Of a stretch of 45,656 nucleotides of DNA, positions 30,628-39,545 are shown piece by piece (positions within the stretch are counted from its first letter, which is position 1; every line of letters begins with the position of its first letter). Origin of the DNA: Pokkaliibacter plantistimulans (GTDB lineage Bacteria; Pseudomonadota; Gammaproteobacteria; Pseudomonadales; Balneatricaceae). Below the pieces are notes generated by a model, which was not told where the DNA came from, did not search any database, and worked only from the letters and a program-made list of their open reading frames with translations. The position numbers were made by a program, and so were the translations under genes. The stretch covers positions 1 through 45,656 of the forward strand of contig NZ_LAPT01000122.1 of assembly GCF_003194385.1 (NCBI RefSeq), read 5' to 3'.

Positions 30628-32555
30628 AGGCTACCTCCGGTGGGCAGCCGCACCCAGTGTTCCGGTGCTTCTTCTACCAGTGCCGATGCGTTCACGTCCC
30701 GCAGGGTGTAGGGGGCAGGCCAGGCACTGGCATCCTGATAACGTTTTTCCAGCAAGGCGAAATCCAGCGGGCGGTTGAGGTCTGCGTAGGGCACTGCCGC
30801 CAGCAAGGCTCGGGTATAGGGATGGCGCGGATTGCTGAACAGCACTTCACGTGGCGCTACTTCGACCAGCTGGCCGTGGCACATCACGCCGATACGCTCG
30901 CAGATGTAATCCACTACCGCCAGATTGTGGGAGATAAAGATATAGGTCATCCCCAGTTCCTGATGCAGATCCTTGAGCAGATTGAGAATCTGCGCCTGCA
31001 CCGAGACATCCAGCGCTGATACGGGCTCATCACAGATCAGCAGGTCAGGCTCCAGTGCCAGGGCGCGGGCAATGGCGATACGCTGACGCTGGCCGCCGGA
31101 GAAACTGTGGGGATAGCGGTTCAGGAAGCGTGGGTCGAGGCCGACCAGCTTCATTAACGCCTGGGCCCGCTGACGCTGCATCCTGGCATCGCCGAGACGG
31201 TGGATATGCAGCGGCTCTCGCAGTATGTCCAGCACCGTCATGCGTGGGTTCAGGGCACTGTAAGGGTCCTGAAAGATGAACTGCATCTTCGGGCGGAAGT
31301 AGCGTTTCTCTTCCGCGCTCATGGTCAGCAGGTTGCGCTGGGTACCGCGGTCGTTATACAGCACTTCACCGCTGTCCGGGGTCAGGGCACCCATGATCAT
31401 TTTACTGAGCGTGGTCTTGCCACAGCCGGACTCACCGACCAGACCAAAGGATTCGCCGCAGCGAATATCAAGATCGAGATTGTTGACGGCCACCAGATCA
31501 TGCTGCTGGGAGCGGAACCAGCCCTGACGCTGTCGGATCTGGTAACGCTTGCTGACGCCGCGAATCTGCAGGTGCGGCGCCACCTGACGGGCTTCCGCTG
31601 GCCATGGCTGGCGCAGGGTCTGGAAGGTGGAGAGGTCTGGCTGGATATCGCGCAGGCTGATCAGCCGCTCACCCTGATGCATGTCAAAGTGCGGGATGGC
31701 TTTAAACAGGGCATGCAGATAAGGGTGCTCAGGGTGGTCGAACAGGGTCTTGATGTCGCCACTTTCCATGACTTCGCCGTGATACATCACCACTACCTCG
31801 TCGGCCATGTTGGCCACTACGCCGAGATCGTGGGTGATCAGCAGGACGGCCATGCCCAGTTCTTGCTGCAGGCGCTTGATCAGGCCGAGAATCTGCGTCT
31901 GGATGGTGACGTCCAGCGCGGTGGTGGGCTCATCGGCAATCAGCAGGCTGGGGCCACAGATCAGCGCCATGGCGATCATCGCCCGCTGGCGCAAACCACC
32001 CGACAGCTCAAATGGGTAGCGATCCAGTGCCTGGGCGGGATTGGGGAATCCCACCAGCGCCAGCATATCCAGTACACGCTGGCGGGTTTCCTTACGGGAA
32101 ATCTTGCGATGCAGGCGCAGCGCTTCGCCAATCTGATTGGCCAGGGTGTGCATGTTGGACAGGGAGACCATGGGCTCCTGAAAAATCATGCTGATCTGAT
32201 TGCTGCGGATTGCCTGAAACGCACGGGAGTCGCGGGGCAGCTGGGCCAGATCGATGGCCTGGCTTTCGGCGGTCGGGCGATACAGAATCTGCCCGGTCTG
32301 AACCCGCGCATTGCTGGGCAGAATGCCCATGATGGCCTGAGCGGTCACCGACTTGCCGGAACCGGATTCCCCCACCAGGGCCAGTGTCTTACCCGGCAGC
32401 AGCGTGAAAGATACCTGTTTGACAGCAGGTACCTCGGCGGTATGGATACGAAAGCTGACCGCCAGATCACGCACTTCCAGCAGCGGCTGGCGCGCACTCA
32501 GAGGGGAAAGCGGCTGGGCAGTGGAAGGCTGGGCGTGCAAAGTGATTGACTTCAT
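30624..32555 (-). CDS. Fused duplicated ABC ATPase for peptide import (YejF-like)
   Basis: A 643-aa protein with two complete ATPase domains in tandem, as in YejF, so one polypeptide can power the permease pair. Domain 1 has [24 protein letters not shown] and [13 protein letters not shown]; domain 2 has [24 protein letters not shown] and [13 protein letters not shown]. The C-terminal [22 protein letters not shown] is the Opp-type tail. It is first in the operon, and its stop overlaps the binding-protein start by 4 bases. I start at MKSITLHAQ; a longer frame begins at a TTG with no ribosome site. Confidence 0.92.
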   Translation of the reverse strand: MKSITLHAQPSTAQPLSPLSARQPLLEVRDLAVSFRIHTAEVPAVKQVSFTLLPGKTLALVGESGSGKSVTAQAIMGILPSNARVQTGQILYRPTAESQAIDLAQLPRDSRAFQAIRSNQISMIFQEPMVSLSNMHTLANQIGEALRLHRKISRKETRQRVLDMLALVGFPNPAQALDRYPFELSGGLRQRAMIAMALICGPSLLIADEPTTALDVTIQTQILGLIKRLQQELGMAVLLITHDLGVVANMADEVVVMYHGEVMESGDIKTLFDHPEHPYLHALFKAIPHFDMHQGERLISLRDIQPDLSTFQTLRQPWPAEARQVAPHLQIRGVSKRYQIRQRQGWFRSQQHDLVAVNNLDLDIRCGESFGLVGESGCGKTTLSKMIMGALTPDSGEVLYNDRGTQRNLLTMSAEEKRYFRPKMQFIFQDPYSALNPRMTVLDILREPLHIHRLGDARMQRQRAQALMKLVGLDPRFLNRYPHSFSGGQRQRIAIARALALEPDLLICDEPVSALDVSVQAQILNLLKDLHQELGMTYIFISHNLAVVDYICERIGVMCHGQLVEVAPREVLFSNPRHPYTRALLAAVPYADLNRPLDFALLEKRYQDASAWPAPYTLRDVNASALVEEAPEHWVRLPTGGSL

Positions 32556-32719
32556 CTGACAACAAGGTGAATACAGCTTTGTCAGCTTGAGGCTAAAATG
32601 CAAGCACAAAAACGAAGGTTATCATCGACATGGCCGACTTTGGCGACAGATGGGCGGGATAACCCATAATCATGCCCGCGAGCAGGGCAATGAGCGGTAG
32701 AGCCGCATAAGGAGGATTG

Positions 32720-33256
32720 ATGAGCAAGGCGGTACGCTGGAGCATGGTCTGGGTGCTGTGCTTACTGGCAGGGTGGGCACGGGCCGAATCCATCAGCAGC
32801 TTTTACGGTGACTATCTGGGCCATATGGAGGAGTCAGGGGAGAATACCCGTGATCTGCGGGTCAGCATCCATCCTCTGGCGGATAACCCTCAGGCATTCA
32901 ACCTGAGCTGGACCACTGTGGTGTATCGCAATGGCCGGGCGGTCAGTCATTTCCAGAATGAGGCCAGCTTTACCGCCACGCACAAGCCCAATGTGTTTGC
33001 CTCGGCCATGAAGACCAACGTCTTCGGTCGCAAGATTCCCCATGATCCGTTGCAGGGCGAACCTTACCTGTGGGCGCGGATCAAGGACAAGACGCTCTGC
33101 GTCTATGCACTGATTATTGATGAAGAAGGTACCTACGAGCTGCAGACCTATGAGCGCACCCTGACGGCGCAGGGCATGCAGCTGCACTACGTGAGCATGA
33201 GCGACAATGTGCTGCGTCGCGAACTGGATGCCACTCTGACCAAGGTTTCACCCTGA
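32720..33256 (+). CDS. Exported hypothetical protein, 178 aa, coupled to a cyclase gene
   Basis: A secreted protein with a signal peptide (WSMVWVLCLLAGWARA). The mature part looks like a mixed beta protein: SFYGDYLGHMEESGENTRDLRVSIHPL, then NLSWTTVVYRNGRAVSH, and RTLTAQGMQLHYVSMSDNVL. I do not recognise the family. AAGGAGG lies just before the ATG; a TTG three bases upstream is a less likely start. Only one base separates its stop from the start of the nucleotide cyclase, so it may supply or modify a ligand for that sensor. That link is inferred from position alone. Confidence 0.75.
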   Translation: MSKAVRWSMVWVLCLLAGWARAESISSFYGDYLGHMEESGENTRDLRVSIHPLADNPQAFNLSWTTVVYRNGRAVSHFQNEASFTATHKPNVFASAMKTNVFGRKIPHDPLQGEPYLWARIKDKTLCVYALIIDEEGTYELQTYERTLTAQGMQLHYVSMSDNVLRRELDATLTKVSP

Positions 33257-33257
33257 T

Positions 33258-35093
33258 ATGAGCCGACTGCGTACGCGCTGTATTTCCATCACCACCCTGT
33301 TGATCTCCAGCTTCAGTCTGGTCGTCGTGCTGGGTATCGGTAGCGTGTTGTATCTCGGCCTGACCAATGCCAGTCATAACAGCCGGGAAATGCTCGGTGA
33401 GCTGACCCAGATGACCATGACCACGGTGGTCAATCAGGTCTACGGCCATCTGAGTCCGGTGAATACCCAGCTGACCTATCTGACCGACATCATTCAGGAT
33501 GGCAAGGTCGATGCGACTAACGACACTGAAATCGGCACGCTGATCAACGGCGCCATGGCCACGACCCCGCAGGTGGTGGGGATGGTGCTGATTCGCCCGG
33601 ACAAGAGCCTGATCTCTGCTCAGCGTGAGGACAATCTGGTGGTCAGTGAAGACTGGCGCCACAGCGGCTGGGTCACCCAGTGGCTGAACCGGGCACCGAT
33701 GATGTATGGCGTCACCTGGATGGAGCCGCGCCTGAGCCAGCGTCTGGGGCGCACGGTCATCCCGGTGGCGGTGCCGCTGCATGATGGTCGCCGTTATCTG
33801 GGCACCTTGCTGGCCGCGGTCGACATCCGTGAAATTTCGCTGTTTCTGGCTGCCCTTTCCGAGCAGATCAATCGCACTATTTTTATTCTGGATGATCAGC
33901 ACCGGGTGCTGGCCCATCCGGCGCTGTTCGATATCGGTGGTTACCGCTCCACCATCGATCACCCGTTGCCCACCATTGACCAGCTGAAAGACCCGCTGCT
34001 CGGCGGCATTTATCAGGCCGATGAAGGCAAGCGTGGCTGGATGCAGGTGCCGGGGTTACACAGCCATTATCTGCAGCGGGATGGTCAGGGCGTGCTGTAT
34101 GTCTATCAGGACATCAGTGGCTACGGGCCGGGGGCCTGGACGCTGGGCATGTATGTCACCGAAAGCCAGCTGCCGCCGGTGATCAGCCGCCTGCAGCGCT
34201 ATGCTGCCTTCGGTGCAGGCTCGATGCTGCTGGCACTCATGATTACAGGGCTGGTAGGGCGCCGTATTGGCGGCAAGATTCGTCAGGTGGCTCGACGTAT
34301 GGACGGTATCCACGGTGCACGGCTGGAAAAGGCCCAGTACCTGCCTTCCAGCTATATCCGTGAGGTCAATCAGGTCGCGCGTGCTTACAACGTGATGCTG
34401 GATGATATGCGCCAGCACCAGCTGGCACAGCGTCTGTTGGGGCAGTACGTGCCGGAAGCCATTGCCATGCAGCTGGTAAAAGAGGGCGGAGAAATTTCTC
34501 CCCGCCAGTGCACTGCAACGATCCTGTTCTGTGATCTTGAAGGCTTCACCGGCCTCACTCAGCGGATGCCAGCCACCCGTCTGGTCAGCGTGCTGAATGC
34601 CTATTTCTCCCTGCTGGTGGAAATTATCGAGCAGGAAGGCGGCATCATCACCCAGTTCCAGGGGGATGCCATTCTGGCCACCTTCAATGTTCCCAACGAG
34701 CAGCCCGACCACGCCCAGCGCGCGCTGCGGGCAGCCAGGTCGATTCTGACAGCGTTGTCGCACATGCGTTTTGAAGGCGAGGCGCTGCAGTGCCGGATTG
34801 GTATCAATACCGGCGATGTGGTGGCCGGGTCAGTTGGCGCACCGGACCGGCGCAACTATACGGTGCATGGCGATGCAGTGAACATGGCGGCGCGGCTTGA
34901 GCACCTCAACAAGGAATACGGCAGCCGTCTGCTGGTGGCGGAGTCCACCTACAAGCTGGCGCCGGATCTCAACTGGGAGTCGGTCGGGCGAGTCCAGCTG
35001 CGTGGCCATCAGGGGCAGGTGGAAGTGTTCCGTCCTGTTGACCTGATTCCGGAAACCACCAAGGGCGTTCAGGATTCCCTGCGGTTGCACTAA
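33258..35093 (+). CDS. Membrane class III nucleotide cyclase with periplasmic Cache sensor
   Basis: A 611-aa signalling enzyme. An N-terminal helix (~10-35), a periplasmic double-Cache-like region (~36-310), a second helix (~315-335) and a HAMP-like linker precede the cyclase domain (~415-590). Metal-binding Asp lie in LFCDLEGFT (426) and FQGDAILATF (470); Asn 542 and Arg 546 in VNMAARLE are the transition-state pair. The base-recognition Lys usual in adenylate cyclases is Gln (ITQFQGD), and the partner position is Thr (NYTVHGD), as in class IIIb enzymes. It probably makes cAMP in response to a periplasmic small molecule; the Lys to Gln change leaves substrate choice open. It is cotranscribed with the exported protein upstream. 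Confidence 0.87.
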   Translation: MSRLRTRCISITTLLISSFSLVVVLGIGSVLYLGLTNASHNSREMLGELTQMTMTTVVNQVYGHLSPVNTQLTYLTDIIQDGKVDATNDTEIGTLINGAMATTPQVVGMVLIRPDKSLISAQREDNLVVSEDWRHSGWVTQWLNRAPMMYGVTWMEPRLSQRLGRTVIPVAVPLHDGRRYLGTLLAAVDIREISLFLAALSEQINRTIFILDDQHRVLAHPALFDIGGYRSTIDHPLPTIDQLKDPLLGGIYQADEGKRGWMQVPGLHSHYLQRDGQGVLYVYQDISGYGPGAWTLGMYVTESQLPPVISRLQRYAAFGAGSMLLALMITGLVGRRIGGKIRQVARRMDGIHGARLEKAQYLPSSYIREVNQVARAYNVMLDDMRQHQLAQRLLGQYVPEAIAMQLVKEGGEISPRQCTATILFCDLEGFTGLTQRMPATRLVSVLNAYFSLLVEIIEQEGGIITQFQGDAILATFNVPNEQPDHAQRALRAARSILTALSHMRFEGEALQCRIGINTGDVVAGSVGAPDRRNYTVHGDAVNMAARLEHLNKEYGSRLLVAESTYKLAPDLNWESVGRVQLRGHQGQVEVFRPVDLIPETTKGVQDSLRLH

Positions 35094-35106
35094 GGGCCCT
35101 GCTATA

Positions 35107-35127
35107 GCCCGCTGCCAGTGAGCGGGC
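35107..35127 (+). terminator. Hairpin after the cyclase gene
   Basis: The stem gcccgct / agcgggc (7 bp, 7-base loop) begins 14 bases past the cyclase stop. No T run is present. The remaining ~150 bases to the next gene probably carry its promoter, but no clear boxes stand out. Confidence 0.5.
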
Positions 35128-35281
35128 GTGTTCGATTAAATGTCGTGATGGTTGGAGTCGACGGAATTTATCGTCTACATTCAACTGGCACGTTATTTCG
35201 GGTGTGTGGGCAGAGGAGCGTGCTGTACTTCTGCCACACCGATCCATTTCTACACTCCCCTACGTTGATAGAGCGAAAGGC

Positions 35282-36232
35282 ATGAAAAAAATAATCAAGA
35301 CCCTGGCTTTAACCCTGACGTTGTCTGGTCTGGCTGCTCCGGTAGTACAGGCCAAGGAATTTGTGAATGTTCTGACCGGCGGTACCAGCGGGGTCTATTA
35401 CCCTCTGGGTAATACCCTGTCTTCCATCTATGCCGAGAGTATCCCCGACAGTAAGGTGACGGTGCAGTCCACCAAGGCGTCGGTGGAAAACCTTAACCTG
35501 CTGCAACAGGGCCGTGGTGAACTGGCCTTCACCCTCGGTGACTCCCTCAGCAACGCCTGGAAAGGCAATGCGGATGCCGGCTTCAAGGCGCCGCTGAACA
35601 AACTGCGCGGCATTGCCGCCATCTACCCCAACTTTGTACAGATCGTTGCCAGCAAAGAGTCGGGTATCAAAACCCTGGCAGATCTCAAGGGTAAGCGGGT
35701 GTCCGTGGGCGCACCTAAGTCCGGTACCGAGCTGAATGCGCGGACGTTGTTTGCTGCGGCAGGCCTGAGCTACGACGATATGGATGTGCAGTATCTGCCG
35801 TTCGGCGAGTCGGTAGAACTGATGAAAAACCGTCAGCTGGATGCCACCCTGCAGTCAGCAGGGCTGGGGGTCGCCTCCATTCGTGACCTGGCCTCCACTC
35901 ACGACATTGTGGTGGTCTCCATTCCTGCAGATGTGATCAAGAAAACCGATGATCCGGCGTACAACGTCGCCGAAATTCCTGCCGATACCTACAGTGGCCA
36001 GACTGAGCCCGTGCAGACGGCAAGCATCTACAACTATCTGGTGACTCGTGCAGATGTGTCCGATGACGTGGCCTATGCCATGACCAAGGGCATTTTTGAA
36101 AACCTCGACAAACTGGTCGCCTCACACTCTGCTGCCAAAGGTATCTCACTGGAGCATGCGTTGCAGGGCATGCCTGTGCCGTTGCATCCGGGTGCTGAGC
36201 GTTACTTCCGGGAAAAAGGTCTGATCAAGTAA
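35282..36232 (+). CDS. TAXI-family TRAP transporter periplasmic binding protein
   Basis: A 316-aa receptor of the TAXI group. The signal peptide (IIKTLALTLTLSGLAAPVVQA) is followed by NVLTGGTSGVYYPLGNTLSSI, the signature glycine-rich ligand loop, and DLKGKRVSVGAPKSGTELNARTLF. TAXI receptors work with fused permeases like the one encoded downstream; characterised members bind glutamate or dicarboxylates. The ATG at 35282 follows GAAAGG; the open frame extends further upstream but without coding character. Two hairpins separate it from the permease gene, suggesting higher expression of the receptor. Confidence 0.9.
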   Translation: MKKIIKTLALTLTLSGLAAPVVQAKEFVNVLTGGTSGVYYPLGNTLSSIYAESIPDSKVTVQSTKASVENLNLLQQGRGELAFTLGDSLSNAWKGNADAGFKAPLNKLRGIAAIYPNFVQIVASKESGIKTLADLKGKRVSVGAPKSGTELNARTLFAAAGLSYDDMDVQYLPFGESVELMKNRQLDATLQSAGLGVASIRDLASTHDIVVVSIPADVIKKTDDPAYNVAEIPADTYSGQTEPVQTASIYNYLVTRADVSDDVAYAMTKGIFENLDKLVASHSAAKGISLEHALQGMPVPLHPGAERYFREKGLIK

Positions 36233-36255
36233 GCAAACGCTGTTTACTGATCCAG

Positions 36256-36279
36256 GCGGCTCTTCTGTTGAGGAGCCGC
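36256..36279 (+). terminator. First hairpin in the TAXI receptor-permease gap
   Basis: The stem gcggctc / gagccgc (7 bp) is followed by TCCTTCTGTT, a weak terminator layout. It would let part of transcription stop after the receptor gene. Confidence 0.5.
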
Positions 36280-36289
36280 TCCTTCTGTT

Positions 36290-36316
36290 ATCCCTGCTGC
36301 GGTAGTGAGCAGGGAT
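36290..36316 (+). terminator. Second hairpin in the TAXI receptor-permease gap
   Basis: The stem atccctgct / agcagggat (9 bp, 9-base loop) lies 10 bases after the first hairpin and about 44 bases before the permease GTG. It lacks a T run; it may be a processing or mRNA-stability element. Confidence 0.4.
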
Positions 36317-36359
36317 TGCCTGTTGGTAAGACCTCAGGGTCGGTAGTAGAGGGTCTGCA

Positions 36360-38402
36360 GTGTCAGCTGTCGATAAGGAAACGTCCGGAGTCACTGGCTC
36401 GGAATCTGTCTCGCGCGGGGTGTTCTGGATTGCCCTGGCCTTTGTCACCTTTCAATTGATCACCGCCATTTTCAGTCCTCTTTCCAGTCAGGTGGTGCGC
36501 TCGGTCCATGTCGGTTTTCTGCTGGCACTGATTTTCTGGATGGCCGCCGATCAGTATCGTCCGGCGCTGCTCAAGGCACTGTTCATGCTGCTGGCGGTGG
36601 GCAGTTTTGTACTGGGGTTATACCACTGGGTATTTGAAGCTGATCTGGTGCTACGTTCGGGTGATCCTTCCATGACCGACATGGTGGTGGGCACCCTGAT
36701 GGTCAGTCTGGTGTTTGTCGGTGCTTATCGACTGATGGGGCCAGCGTTACCGCTGATCTGTCTGCTGTTTGTGCTCTACGGTCTGTTCGGTGAATACATG
36801 CCGGGGCTGTTTGAGAGCCGGGGCTATGGTGTTGATCAGGTTATCAACCAGCTGTTTCTGGGTACGGAAGGCATTTTTGGCATTCCGACCTACGTCTCGT
36901 CGTCCTATATCTTTCTGTTCATCCTGTTTGGCAGCTTTCTTGAGCAGGCAGGGATGATCCGCCTGTTCAACGATGTGGCTCTGGGGCTGGTCGGCTCCAG
37001 CCAGGGTGGGCCTGCCAAGGTGTCGGTGATTTCATCAGCGATGATGGGAACCATCAACGGTTCCGGGGTCGCCAATGTGGTCACTACAGGCCAGTTCACG
37101 ATTCCCCTGATGAAGCGCTTCGGCTATCAGCCGGCTTTTGCCGGTGCAGTGGAGGCGACGTCCTCCATGGGCGGGCAGATCATGCCGCCAGTGATGGGGG
37201 CGGTGGCCTTTATCATGGCTGAAACCCTCAATGTGCCTTACATCGATATCGTCAAGGCTGCACTGGTACCGGCCATCCTCTATTTCGTTACGGTGCTGTG
37301 GATGGTGCATCTGGAGGCAGGGCGGCTGGGCCTGTTTGGCCTCAGCAAGGAAGAGTGTCCCAATGCCTGGCTGGCATTCAAGCGAGACTGGTATCTGATT
37401 ATCCCGCTGGCGGTGCTGGTGTTTCTGCTGTTCTCTGGCTATACCCCGCTGTTTTCCGGCAGCGTCGGGCTGGCCATGACGGCGCTGGTGATTCTCGGTT
37501 CGCCTCTGGCACTGCGCATGAGTGCGTTGTGGCAGCGGGTGCTGTTCTGGGTCGCCCTGGGTCTGCTGGCCTCGACGTTCTTCAAGTACGGCATGGTGCC
37601 GGTGCTGCTGGTGATTGCGCTGCTGGTACTGTTCAATCTGCTGCGTAAAGGCCGCGCTGAAGCATTACATCTGACCGTGCAGGGGATGGTGCAGGGCGCC
37701 CTGCATGCCTTGCCCGTAGGTATCGCCTGCGCACTGGTCGGCACCATCATTGCCATCATGACCCTGACCGGGCTGGCCGGGAATCTGACTCAGGCGATTC
37801 TGTCGCTGGGGGCGGGCAGTCTGTTTCTCAGTCTGGTGCTGACCATGCTGACCAGTCTGGTGCTGGGCATGGGGATTCCTACCATTCCCAACTACATCAT
37901 TACCTCATCGCTGGTGGCGCCGGTGCTGCTTGAGCTGGGAGTGCCGTTGATTGTCTCCCATATGTTTGTGTTCTACTTCGGCATCATGGCTGACCTGACG
38001 CCTCCGGTGGCGCTGGCGGCCTTTGCAGCTGCACCAATCGCATCCGCATCGGGGCTGAAGATCAGTCTGAACTGCCTGCGTATTGCCATGGCAGGTTTTG
38101 TTGTGCCCTATATGGCGGTGTATTCCCCGGCGCTGATGCTGCAGGGGGATTCCTACATGGCGACGGCTTATGTCGTGGTGAAAGCGCTGGTCGCCATCGG
38201 CCTGGGTGGTGCGGCAAGTATTGGCTTCCTGTTTGAGCGGCTGCGCTGGTGGGAGCGCTGCTGGGCAGCGGTGGCGGCCCTGAGTCTGGTGGTGGCGTTA
38301 CCCGCGACCGATGAAGCAGGCTTCGCCTTGTCGGCATCCTTTATTGCATGGCATTGGTGGCGCCGACGTCAGCATGCCGCACTGGCAATACGGGGGCAGT
38401 GA
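36360..38402 (+). CDS. TRAP transporter fused 4TM/12TM permease (TAXI type)
   Basis: A 680-aa membrane protein joining a DctQ-like part (residues ~30-135, four helices) to a DctM-like part (~135-620). Typical stretches are GSSQGGPAKVSVISSAMMGTINGSGVANVVTTGQFTIPLMKRFGY, EATSSMGGQIMPPVMGAVAFIMAE and LGMGIPTIPNYIITSSLVAPVLLELG. It starts at GTG, 6 bases after AGAGGG, and its stop overlaps the DUF1850 start by one base. With the receptor it forms a sodium- or proton-driven importer; the substrate is unknown. The C-terminal ~60 residues are less conserved and include two further hydrophobic segments. Confidence 0.92.
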   Translation: MSAVDKETSGVTGSESVSRGVFWIALAFVTFQLITAIFSPLSSQVVRSVHVGFLLALIFWMAADQYRPALLKALFMLLAVGSFVLGLYHWVFEADLVLRSGDPSMTDMVVGTLMVSLVFVGAYRLMGPALPLICLLFVLYGLFGEYMPGLFESRGYGVDQVINQLFLGTEGIFGIPTYVSSSYIFLFILFGSFLEQAGMIRLFNDVALGLVGSSQGGPAKVSVISSAMMGTINGSGVANVVTTGQFTIPLMKRFGYQPAFAGAVEATSSMGGQIMPPVMGAVAFIMAETLNVPYIDIVKAALVPAILYFVTVLWMVHLEAGRLGLFGLSKEECPNAWLAFKRDWYLIIPLAVLVFLLFSGYTPLFSGSVGLAMTALVILGSPLALRMSALWQRVLFWVALGLLASTFFKYGMVPVLLVIALLVLFNLLRKGRAEALHLTVQGMVQGALHALPVGIACALVGTIIAIMTLTGLAGNLTQAILSLGAGSLFLSLVLTMLTSLVLGMGIPTIPNYIITSSLVAPVLLELGVPLIVSHMFVFYFGIMADLTPPVALAAFAAAPIASASGLKISLNCLRIAMAGFVVPYMAVYSPALMLQGDSYMATAYVVVKALVAIGLGGAASIGFLFERLRWWERCWAAVAALSLVVALPATDEAGFALSASFIAWHWWRRRQHAALAIRGQ

Positions 38403-38806
38403 TGAGCTGGTTATGTCTGGCCGTGGCCGGTTACGCTGCCATGGCCGTGCAGACGCAGGAGTTTGAATTGCACTGGATGCACTCGGTAGAGCGCGTACAG
38501 TGGCATGAGCATTACCGAGTAGAACCGCCAAAGCTGGTGCTGACGGAGAACCGGGTGCAGGGCAGCGGAGCGGGTATGGAGCCTGATGCCGATGCGGTGC
38601 TCAAGCAGGGCTGGTGGGTGAGCCAGCGTCATATGGCGGTGCCTGAGCTGACGCTGCCCGACTCCGGTTTTACCAATGCATTGCAGCTGTGCAGTGGTGG
38701 TCAGTGTGCACCACTGGCCAGCTGGCTGCCGCGTGATGGGGCAGATCGGAATACGCCTTACCAGCTCTGGGCATCCTCAGATAGCCATTGTGATGACGCC
38801 GGTTAG
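38402..38806 (+). CDS. DUF1850-family protein linked to a TAXI-TRAP transporter
   Basis: A 134-aa protein starting with a hydrophobic segment (WLCLAVAGYAAMAVQ), a signal or anchor. The block FELHWMHSVERVQWHEHYRVE is the DUF1850 signature, followed by KLVLTENRVQGSGAGMEP. DUF1850 genes regularly follow fused TAXI permease genes, though their task is undefined; a periplasmic accessory role is plausible. The overlap TGATG with the permease gene shows coupled translation. Two Cys occur near the C-terminus (QLCSGGQC), perhaps forming a disulfide. Confidence 0.85.
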   Translation: MSWLCLAVAGYAAMAVQTQEFELHWMHSVERVQWHEHYRVEPPKLVLTENRVQGSGAGMEPDADAVLKQGWWVSQRHMAVPELTLPDSGFTNALQLCSGGQCAPLASWLPRDGADRNTPYQLWASSDSHCDDAG

Positions 38807-38834
38807 TAGCGACCAGAATCGGTGGGATAAAAAA

Positions 38835-38867
38835 ACAAAAAACCGCGGATCAACCGCGGTTTTTTGT
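38835..38867. terminator. Bidirectional rho-independent terminator
   Basis: The perfect stem acaaaaaaccgcgg / ccgcggttttttgt with a 5-base loop gives a T run on both strands. It serves the DUF1850 gene and the convergent slyD gene. Confidence 0.92.
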
Positions 38868-38923
38868 TGTTGCTGCATTTGGACGCAGCGTCAGGTGTAC
38901 ACATCTGGAACGCCAATGCGTTC

Positions 38924-39403
38924 TTAGTGATCGCAACCTGGGCCATGTACATGGCCATGTGACAGCTCGTCCTGGCTGGCTTCACGTACTTCGGTGATTT
39001 CCACTTCAAAGTGCAGGGTTTCGCCTGCCAGTGGGTGGTTGCCGTCGACAACAACGTGCTCGTCATCCACTTCCAATACCACTACAACATGGGGGCCGTG
39101 ATCGGTTTCAGCATGGAAACGCATGCCAGGCTCGATATTCTCAACGCCGCCAAAAGCAGTCAGTGGAACTTGCTGTACCAGCTGATCTTCACGCTCGCCG
39201 TAAGCCTTCTCGGCAGGAACGGTCACATTCAGTTTCTCACCGGCCTGACGACCTTCCAGTGCTTCTTCCAGACCAGAGATCAGGTTGCCCATGCCCTGAA
39301 TGTAATTCAGTGGTTGTCCGCCAACCGATGAGTCCAGCTCCTCGCCAGCGTCATTGCGCAGGGTGTAGTGGATGGAAACCACTGAGTGTTTGCTGATTTG
39401 CAT
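38924..39403 (-). CDS. slyD: FKBP-type peptidyl-prolyl isomerase SlyD
   Basis: A 159-aa cytoplasmic prolyl isomerase and chaperone. The FKBP core (KHSVVSIHYTLRNDAGEELDSS, GGQPLNYIQGMGNLISGLEEALEG) is interrupted by the insert-in-flap chaperone domain (~70-125), then LAGETLHFEVEITEVREAS. The C-terminal tail HGHVHGPGCDH is a short His/Cys metal-binding tail, much shorter than that of E. coli SlyD, so it binds fewer nickel ions. AAAAGG lies about 8 bases before the ATG. It is a single-gene unit with a terminator downstream. Confidence 0.93.
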   Translation of the reverse strand: MQISKHSVVSIHYTLRNDAGEELDSSVGGQPLNYIQGMGNLISGLEEALEGRQAGEKLNVTVPAEKAYGEREDQLVQQVPLTAFGGVENIEPGMRFHAETDHGPHVVVVLEVDDEHVVVDGNHPLAGETLHFEVEITEVREASQDELSHGHVHGPGCDH

Positions 39404-39507
39404 GGAACGGCCTTTTTACAGTTTATGAATGTCGGGCAATGGTAACTCCCTTTGCCAGGGGATGATACCCCTGACCCGGCCAGCGCTGTGGCCCGGCAAG
39501 GCGCACA

Positions 39508-39541
39508 AGTAGCGCTGTTCACGTCTGTCAACAGCGCTACT
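39508..39541 (-). terminator. Hairpin after the M48 protease gene
   Basis: The perfect stem agtagcgctgtt / aacagcgctact (12 bp, 10-base loop) lies 4 bases past the M48 protease stop on the minus strand. No T run follows. Confidence 0.7.
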
Positions 39542-39545
39542 GGAT

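Noticed and set aside
31200-32549. Plus-strand open frame of 449 codons
   Set aside because: It is antisense to the fused ABC ATPase gene, which has all Walker and signature motifs; a shadow frame of GC-rich DNA.
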